This document shows, in pieces, positions 56,361 to 64,000 of a stretch of 64,000 bases of DNA. The DNA is from Volutella citrinella (lineage: Eukaryota; Ascomycota; Sordariomycetes; Hypocreales; Nectriaceae), in contig JAWZSP010000001.1 in assembly GCA_034401135.1 (NCBI GenBank), forward strand, positions 2,294,001-2,358,000. Direction: 5' to 3'. The notes beneath the pieces were generated by a model that was not told where the DNA came from, searched no databases, and worked only from the letters and a program-made list of their open reading frames with translations. Made by a program: the position numbers and the translations under genes. Each line of letters begins with the position of its first letter. Positions within the stretch are counted from its first letter, which is position 1.

Positions 56361-58374
56361 ATGAAGTCAGCTGCCGCCAAAATCCCGCCCACATTGAGGG
56401 CACCAAGCAGAACAGCAGCACTTGCTAGAAGCCCGCACCTGCCTCGAACCAGTCTGGCCACTCGTCCTTCCAGGGACCCACTCCTCCGCTCACCACAATC
56501 ATTTTCCATCAGCCGCGCTGCCACATTTGCCCGCTCTCTCCACGCAACTCCTACCCCGCGCTCCGAGACGGATCGCATCAAAACACACGAGATGGCGAAA
56601 ACCAAGTTTGAGCTAAAGGTCCCCAAGGGCACCAAAGACTGTTAGTTCTTGTTTTTGTTTTTTTTTCTCCCCTGTATCATTGCCGCATCGCCATGCTGAC
56701 TAGGTGCCCAAGGGGAGGGCAAGGACATGGTCATTCGCGACAAGATCTTCAGCACCATCACCGAAGTTTTCAAGCGCCACGGCGGCGTCACGATCGATAC
56801 CCCTGTTTTCGAACTCAAGGAAATCCTCTCCGGCAAGTATGGCGAGGACAGCAAGCTCATCTACGACCTTGCCGACCAGGGCGGCGAGCTGTGCTCCCTA
56901 AGATACGACCTGACTGTCCCCTTCGCCCGCTTCCTCGCCATGAACAAGGACATCTCCAGCATCAAGCGATACCACATTGCCAAGGTCTACCGCCGCGATC
57001 AGCCTGCCATGTCCAAGGGCCGAATGAGAGAGTTCTATCAGTGCGATTTCGATATTGCCGGCATCTACGATTCCATGCTTCCCGACGCCGAGGTACTCCG
57101 CATCATTTATGAAGTCTTTGAGGGTCTTGGCTGGAACGGGGCTTACACCATTAAGCTGAACCACAGGAAGATCCTTGACGGCATCTTCCAGGTCTGCGGC
57201 GTGCCTGAGGACAAGATCCGCACCATCTCATCTGCTGTGGATAAGCTGGATAAGCTTCCATGGGTTGATGTGCGGAAGGAGATGACCGAAGAGAAGGGAC
57301 TGGACGGGGAGATTGCTGATCGCATCGGGGAGTACGTGGTACTCAAGGGCCAGCGGGATCTCCTCGAGAAGCTCCGCGCCGACGAGAAGCTGTCGGCCAA
57401 CCCACTCATGAAGCAGGGCCTGGATGACATTGACTTGCTCTTCGGATACCTGGAGTCTTTTGATGCTCTCAGCCGGGTCTCTTTCGACCTCAGCTTAGCC
57501 CGAGGCCTTGACTACTACACTGGCCTGATCTACGAAGTGGTGACGGAAGGCTCCGCCCCAGAGGTCACTCCGGGCGACAAGCCCGAGGAGGGTGCCAAGC
57601 CGTCCAAGAAGAAGGGCAAGAAGGGCAGCGACGACGATGACCGGTCCAACGATCCTACTGTCGGCGTAGGCAGCGTTGCCGCCGGTGGTCGCTATGATAA
57701 CCTGGTCGGCATGTTCTCCGGCAAGAACCAGATCCCCTGTGTTGGAATATCATTTGGCGTGGAGCGAATCTTCTCCATCACCAAAGCGAGGATGGAGGCC
57801 GACAAGACTGCGGCTGCAGTTCGAAACAACGAGGTCGACGTCTTTGTCATGGCCATGGGCAAGGATGGTCTGCTGAAGGATCGCATGTCAGTTTGCGCGA
57901 AGCTCTGGGAAGCTGGCATCAAGGTTCGTAGCCCCCCCTTCTCAATCATGCACATGTTACAAATAGTCTAACTATTGGTTCCAGGCCGAATTCCTGTACA
58001 AGGTCAAGCCGAAGCTGCCAGCTCAGTTCAAAGCGGCTGAGGCCAATGGCGTCCCATTTGCCATCTTCCTAGGCGAGGACGAACTAAAGGCCGGTAAGGT
58101 CAAGATCAAGGAGATGGGACTGCAGGAGGGCCACCCCGAAAAGGAGGGTGTCCTGGTGAAGCTCGACGACATGGCCCGCGAGGTCAAACTGCGCCTACAG
58201 CGAAAGCGGGAGATAGACGACATCTCTCGACGGGCCGAGGGTCTCAGGGTGGTTCACGGCATCAAGGGCGATGAGGTGGCTCCTTCAACTGATGCTCCTG
58301 CTGCAGCCGCGACCGAAGCTTCCGTCGAAGCTCCCAAGCCATCGGACGAACAACCGAGCAACCCCGGCGCCTAA
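56361..58374 (+). CDS. HTS1: Histidyl-tRNA synthetase, mitochondrial and cytosolic forms
   Basis: Three exons: 56361-56640, 56713-57923 and 57985-58374; introns 56641-56712 and 57924-57984. From the first ATG the product has 626 residues; from an in-frame ATG at 56592 ([13 protein letters not shown]) it has 549. The 77-residue extension is rich in Arg, Ser and Ala, and acid-free for its first 38 residues, as mitochondrial presequences are. The first intron was placed so that splicing rebuilds [15 protein letters not shown]; a nearer AG at 56703 would replace the conserved Trp. Class II core motifs: [13 protein letters not shown] (motif 2), the histidine loop [13 protein letters not shown] and [14 protein letters not shown] Lys/Asp-rich insert sits before GGRYDNL. 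The C-terminal anticodon-binding domain ends with an Ala/Pro-rich tail. One gene thus probably supplies both compartments, as yeast HTS1 does. Confidence 0.94.
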
Positions 58375-60578
58375 TCGCACGAGGCCCCAGGGACAGGAAA
58401 CTAATGAAAAAAATGCAATGCCAAAAAAGAAAAAACTTAGACGTTGATGACAAGCTCCAATTGACGATATCGCGTGATTTGTAAACCAACAAGGTGACGA
58501 CCGCGCAGGGCACCTGTGAGCAACGGACTCACTCAGGCCACGACTCAAAAACAACCATTGGCATAGGTGAGTTCCGGCTTGCAGTGTGCAGATTGAGCTG
58601 CGGCCCCATGGTGCACGCCACATTCACACATTAGCTCTGCGCAAGAGTCACACTTGTTCGTTTGTTCGGGCGTTTGCGCCATCGTGTTTGCCGCACATGA
58701 TAGAGGCAAGAGCAATCAGATGCGAGCCCTGACTTTGCCAGCTCGATATGCGTGGATCAGAGGTCCTCACGTCCGGAGGCTTGTCGGATACTCCGTGAGT
58801 AGGATGAGACGGCATGCTGAAAATCGAAAATACCTACCAAACGTGCTTGAACCAACACGACAAACTTCGCCCCGTGGTAGGGGAGGGGGCTCCATTTGAT
58901 CAACCTCTGATTCCTCTCCTCTCCCATCGTACGTGCCTTGCAGCGAACCCATGAGCTTTCGGCAATTGGCGACAGTGGACCACATTTTCTTGACGTGCCG
59001 TTGGTCTGACCTCGACAGCTCAGAAATCGCTACAGAGCCAGCGCCCTGCCGCTTTGATGTCGTTCCTGCCCGCTCCGTCCCGCCCCGAAGTCTGGCATGC
59101 CCTAGAAACCTGGGCCATGAGGCCCATGACGGCCAGGATCCAATGACGCGACTCAATTGCTTCCATGCGTGTAACACGTCAAGATCCGCACACAGACATA
59201 CCATACTGCGTCGTTCTCTCACACTCTCGGGTTCTTCGGGCTCCCCATTGGCTACCGGGCGGCGTCCTTTCTTCTTGCAACTGGCCGAAGCTGAAATTGG
59301 GCCTCACGCATGTGCTGAGCAGAGAATAATTCCAATACGTCCGCGTCGCCGGGCTGGTAGTGGATCGGGTAGGTGGGGGGTGGTGCGCGGCGGCGGCAAC
59401 GGACCTGATCCCTGGGGAGGGGTGGGATTCGTCGCGTGCCTGATGAGCATCGTCATGCAGCCTGGCTTCTCTTTGCTTTGTGTGAGCCCAGCAATTTTTG
59501 CTTGCCTCGGTCACCCCTGGAGGCAGCATGGCAGCTCGAGGTGAAATACAGCGTCCCTCGCCCCGGGCGGTGTGTGCCGCGAATGCTCACAGCTACCACA
59601 AACAACGTCGCTCGATTTTTTGCGGCATCGTTCGATAAAGCCCCTCGATCCCCCCGCGACTTGCACGTTCTTCCAGCGTCTCTAACACTCCCGATACTCA
59701 CCTCTGACCAAAGAGGGCCCTGGACGATTTTGTGACACAGACAGGATTCCCCGCATCTACAGCCTCCGCCCGTTTGATTGGACTGCCTCCACCCATCAGC
59801 GGCAAATCGTACTGAGTGCAGGGTTCCTATCGACGTGGTCTGCGATTTCGTGGCGACGTCTCACTTGTCAGAGAGGGCTTGGTTGGCCAGCTATTGGTGC
59901 GCCTTCTCGACCTGCTGCGTTTGCACCAGCCTCCTCTGCCTCAATGCTGATGTTGTGCTGAGCAAGACTCAGTGCTTCGGTCCTGTGTATAACTACTGGC
60001 GGCCTGCCTCCGTTTCCAGCCTTTTGGCCATTGGAAGCGACAGAGGAGGAGCGGCAGCCTGACTTACACCAACGTCCAACACAACCTCAATTTTCAGCAA
60101 CATTCTATAACGGACAGCACGCACGGCCATTCGGAGAACAAATCGACCCCATCCACCTAGCCTGATTGTTCTTCTCTATTTCCCATTACCCTCCAAAGTC
60201 CCGCTGCTTGTCTTTCGAAATTTGTTGTTGTTCTTGTTGTTTGTCAACAGTGTCTCACCTCACTTGTTTTGGGGGACCCCTCAAAGCCTCGCCCGCTCGC
60301 TGCAGATTATCTTGTCTCACCACAGAGCAGGCTGAAGCCCTCACCAGGAAATTAGGATTATCAGACAGCAGGGCAACCCACATCCAAACCAGCCGTCTGG
60401 AATGTGGGGTAGGCTTTTGTCGCATCCCGCCATCAGTTGATTTAATTCCTCGCCACTCGGCTGCCTGGTTATTCCTATTCCCCTTCCACATCTTTCCCTC
60501 CGCCGAACGAATATTCCTGTTGCCAGGGAAGCTTGCAACACTCAGCGAAGAGAAACCGAACAGTTTGGTTTCGCCGCC
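58375..60578. other. Intergenic, about 2.2 kb
   Basis: 3' flank of HTS1 and promoter/leader of the hypothetical gene at 60579. Only overlapping chance frames are seen. The final 500 bases are pyrimidine-rich, as in a fungal leader. Confidence 0.45.
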
Positions 60579-61682
60579 ATGACAACTCTTGTGCCATTAA
60601 CACTAGCTCCGGCAGCTCACATTTGGCCCTCACGATGCTCATCACTTGCGAATCGCCAGGCTGTACCTGAAGAAGCCTGCGGGCCCTCGGGGCGGTTCAT
60701 GCAGAACCTCGCCGGAACCCTACCCATACCCCCTTTCACAGCAGCAGAGTGGTCTAGCGCCATCGCCGCCATCAAGCGGGAATACCTGAGCCGAAGGTAT
60801 CGCCCATGCCTTATCAGGTGCCGCGAGATCCTAGAGGGTCTTGGAAGCGAAACTGTGAGTGGCAGCACTGACGATCCAACATCTCTCTCCCTGTGTTTTC
60901 TAATGCTTTTACTCCCATAGCCCGCCGAGCCTGCATATCTCATAAGCCTTCACTTCTACGCCGCCTCCGCCTTGGAGATGCAGGCCCGTGGCGTGTCCCC
61001 AAACTCGCCAACCCGAGTCACCCTCCTCCGGCAGGCCCGCGACCACTACGACCATGCCTCGAACCACATTAAGACTAGCAGCGCTGCAATGGGCTTTGGG
61101 GATGATGCCTACAGCTCCGGCTCACACTCGCCCAGCAGCTCCATTAGCTCCATCAGCTCTCGCCGCTCATCAGCATCAGAATCCTGGACGCGAGCCCGTG
61201 GCCAGTCCCCCTCGTCATCCATCTCCTCGCTCGCGTCCTCTCCCGTGGATCGGCCCCGGACCCGTATGAAGAAGCAAGTCAGCTTCGCCAACGACCACCC
61301 GGGTCGGGAAGTCCGTCCCGACTCGCCTACTCTCGCAGTCAACGACCCAGCCAGCCCATCGCCACTCGTCACCAACTTCCCCAGGTCCGTCACGCCTGAG
61401 AGCCCAACGCCACGCTCCGCTCCCCGCTACGTAACGCTACTCGCTGGGTTGCAGTGCCAGATTGGCCGCCATCTTGCCATCGTGGAGCGAGAGCTGGCCG
61501 CCGCAGCTGAGAGGCGCGACTCCATGTCCGCCGGTGCTCATCTGCTCGCTGCCGAGCGCTCTGCAGCTGGGCTGCAGGCACGCATCGAACGCTTGCGTGC
61601 TCAGGGGTGGCGTCGCCAACGATTTGACCCTGGGCGGTATGCGGAACTGTGCGAGAGTGCCATGACGGACATGATGGAATGA
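60579..61682 (+). CDS. Conserved fungal protein of unknown function
   Basis: Two exons, 60579-60854 and 60921-61682, with a 66-nt intron (GTGAGT...CCCATAG); 345 residues. The start has a strong GCCGCCATGA context. The first part (residues about 58-115) is helical and resembles a helical-repeat segment: AIKREYLSRRYRPCLIRCRE followed after the splice by PAYLISLHFYAASALEM. A Ser-rich low-complexity region with Arg/Ser clusters and VSFANDHPGRE follows. The C-terminal 100 residues are a long helix (YVTLLAGLQCQIGRHLAIVE, then ERRDSM...) likely to form a coiled coil. No signal peptide or membrane segment is seen. I do not recognise a named family; TPR-like folding is an inference. Confidence 0.8.
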
Positions 61683-62329
61683 CGAATGCCAGTTTTTCTC
61701 AGGATGTTTTATACCCACACACTTTGGCTTTTTTTTTCATTGCTTTTATTTTGTCCATTTGATCTCCCGAATACTTCGGAGGTTCTTTTGTTTGGGGCCT
61801 GCCACAGGTGGTCACACGCAATCGGCCGGTGTGTATAACAGGAATGTGCTCCTGCAAACGAACCATGATGAGGGGGGGCATCACATTCCTAAAGATGGCG
61901 CGACTCTTCCTGAAGGACGAGTTCCAACTGTAAGATGAGATATTAGAGGGGTGCAACGGATCATTAGGCGTCAAGGTTACTGCGGATAAGTGGCTAGGAG
62001 ATAACGTCCTTCATACTATAACGATGATATTTGAGCAGGTTCAATGAGAGTGTCATGACACCATTATGCTTCCATTATAAGCTAGAGGGCCTCGGTTTCA
62101 ACGGATGGTCTCAAACTCGCACGCTTCAAATCAATCGTGCAGGACCACCCAATTCTTTTAGCGGTTTCCTCCTGCCCACAGGTTCCCAAGGAAAATAATC
62201 ACAAGTCATCCCTGCATAGTCATCCTCTTGGTATAGAAAAGCAACAGCACGGCCCCATCTACCCGGCCAAATGTCGTACGCAAAAACCCTTGCGGCAGCT
62301 CTCTGCTACGTGCTCATCGGTCAAGGTAG
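61683..62329. other. Shared 3' flank of the hypothetical and kinase genes
   Basis: Convergent gene ends with AT-rich 3' sequence, including a T-tract at 61730-61745. No coding frame worth noting. Confidence 0.5.
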
Positions 62330-63868
<1,539 letters not shown>

Positions 63869-64000
63869 GGCTGGTGAATGGCGGGGTAGTGAGGAGGCGT
63901 GATGGAGTGTCGTTGGAATGGATGGAACAGGCCAACGAGCGACGGGATTCTCGACGGTGAGTGTCTCTTCGGCCGCTGAAAAACCGAAAGTAACGGCGCT
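63869..64000. other. Kinase leader and promoter, window edge
   Basis: Upstream of the CaMK-type kinase on the minus strand, cut off by the end of the window. Nothing further can be said. Confidence 0.4.

Overview
This window is nuclear DNA of a filamentous ascomycete fungus, most likely a sordariomycete of the order Hypocreales. The genes are split by many short introns (about 48-117 nt, with GT...AG ends and CTAAC/CTGAC-type branch sites), codons favour C or G in the third position, and the families are typical of moulds: a FYVE+RING protein, a C2H2+Zn2Cys6 regulator, a GH16 glucanase, tricalbin and a DHA1-like MFS carrier. There are no operons, and I saw no rRNA gene, CRISPR array or intact transposon. 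The order-level placement is inference from protein resemblance.

Layout, left to right. 0.5-1.5 kb: an F-box-like gene (-) whose reading frame breaks in the middle. 2.2-3.2 kb: a Ser-rich conserved small protein (-) and a possible microprotein gene. 3.2-6.5 kb: mostly non-coding, with one doubtful small gene. 6.5-8.5 kb: an intronless sucrose/alpha-glucoside transporter (+). 8.7-11.6 kb: a small secreted Cys protein, a MAPEG-family membrane protein and a GH16 glucanase (all -). 13.8-15.2 kb: an Mnn10-type mannosyltransferase (-). 19.3-24.3 kb: a large single-pass membrane protein followed head-to-tail by mitochondrial Qri7 (both +). 24.7-25.6 kb: proteasome beta5 (Pre2, -). 26.6-31.3 kb: a 1488-residue tricalbin (-). 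34.8-36.9 kb: a FYVE+RING protein (-). 38.5-41.2 kb: an SDR reductase (+) and an MFS transporter (-), tail to tail. 43.5-46.9 kb: a dual zinc-finger transcription factor (+). 47.9-49.3 kb: an alpha/beta hydrolase (+). 49.6-54.2 kb: a 12-exon full-size ABCB multidrug transporter (-). 56.4-58.4 kb: histidyl-tRNA synthetase with a mitochondrial presequence (+). 60.6-61.7 kb: a conserved hypothetical protein (+). 62.3-63.9 kb: a CaMK-type kinase (-).

Most genes are housekeeping and stand alone. Shared themes are translation and proteostasis (Qri7, HisRS, Pre2), membranes and lipids (tricalbin, FYVE protein), cell wall and secretory glycans (GH16, Mnn10-like), and transport (sucrose carrier, MFS, ABCB). 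I found no convincing secondary-metabolite cluster or defence system. The most useful observations are two probable unannotated small genes near 2.2-2.6 kb and 3.5-4.0 kb, two translation starts for HisRS, several introns that keep the reading frame and so can be missed, a charged insertion inside NBD1 of the ABC transporter, and a FYVE domain split by an insert next to a UBZ-like zinc motif.
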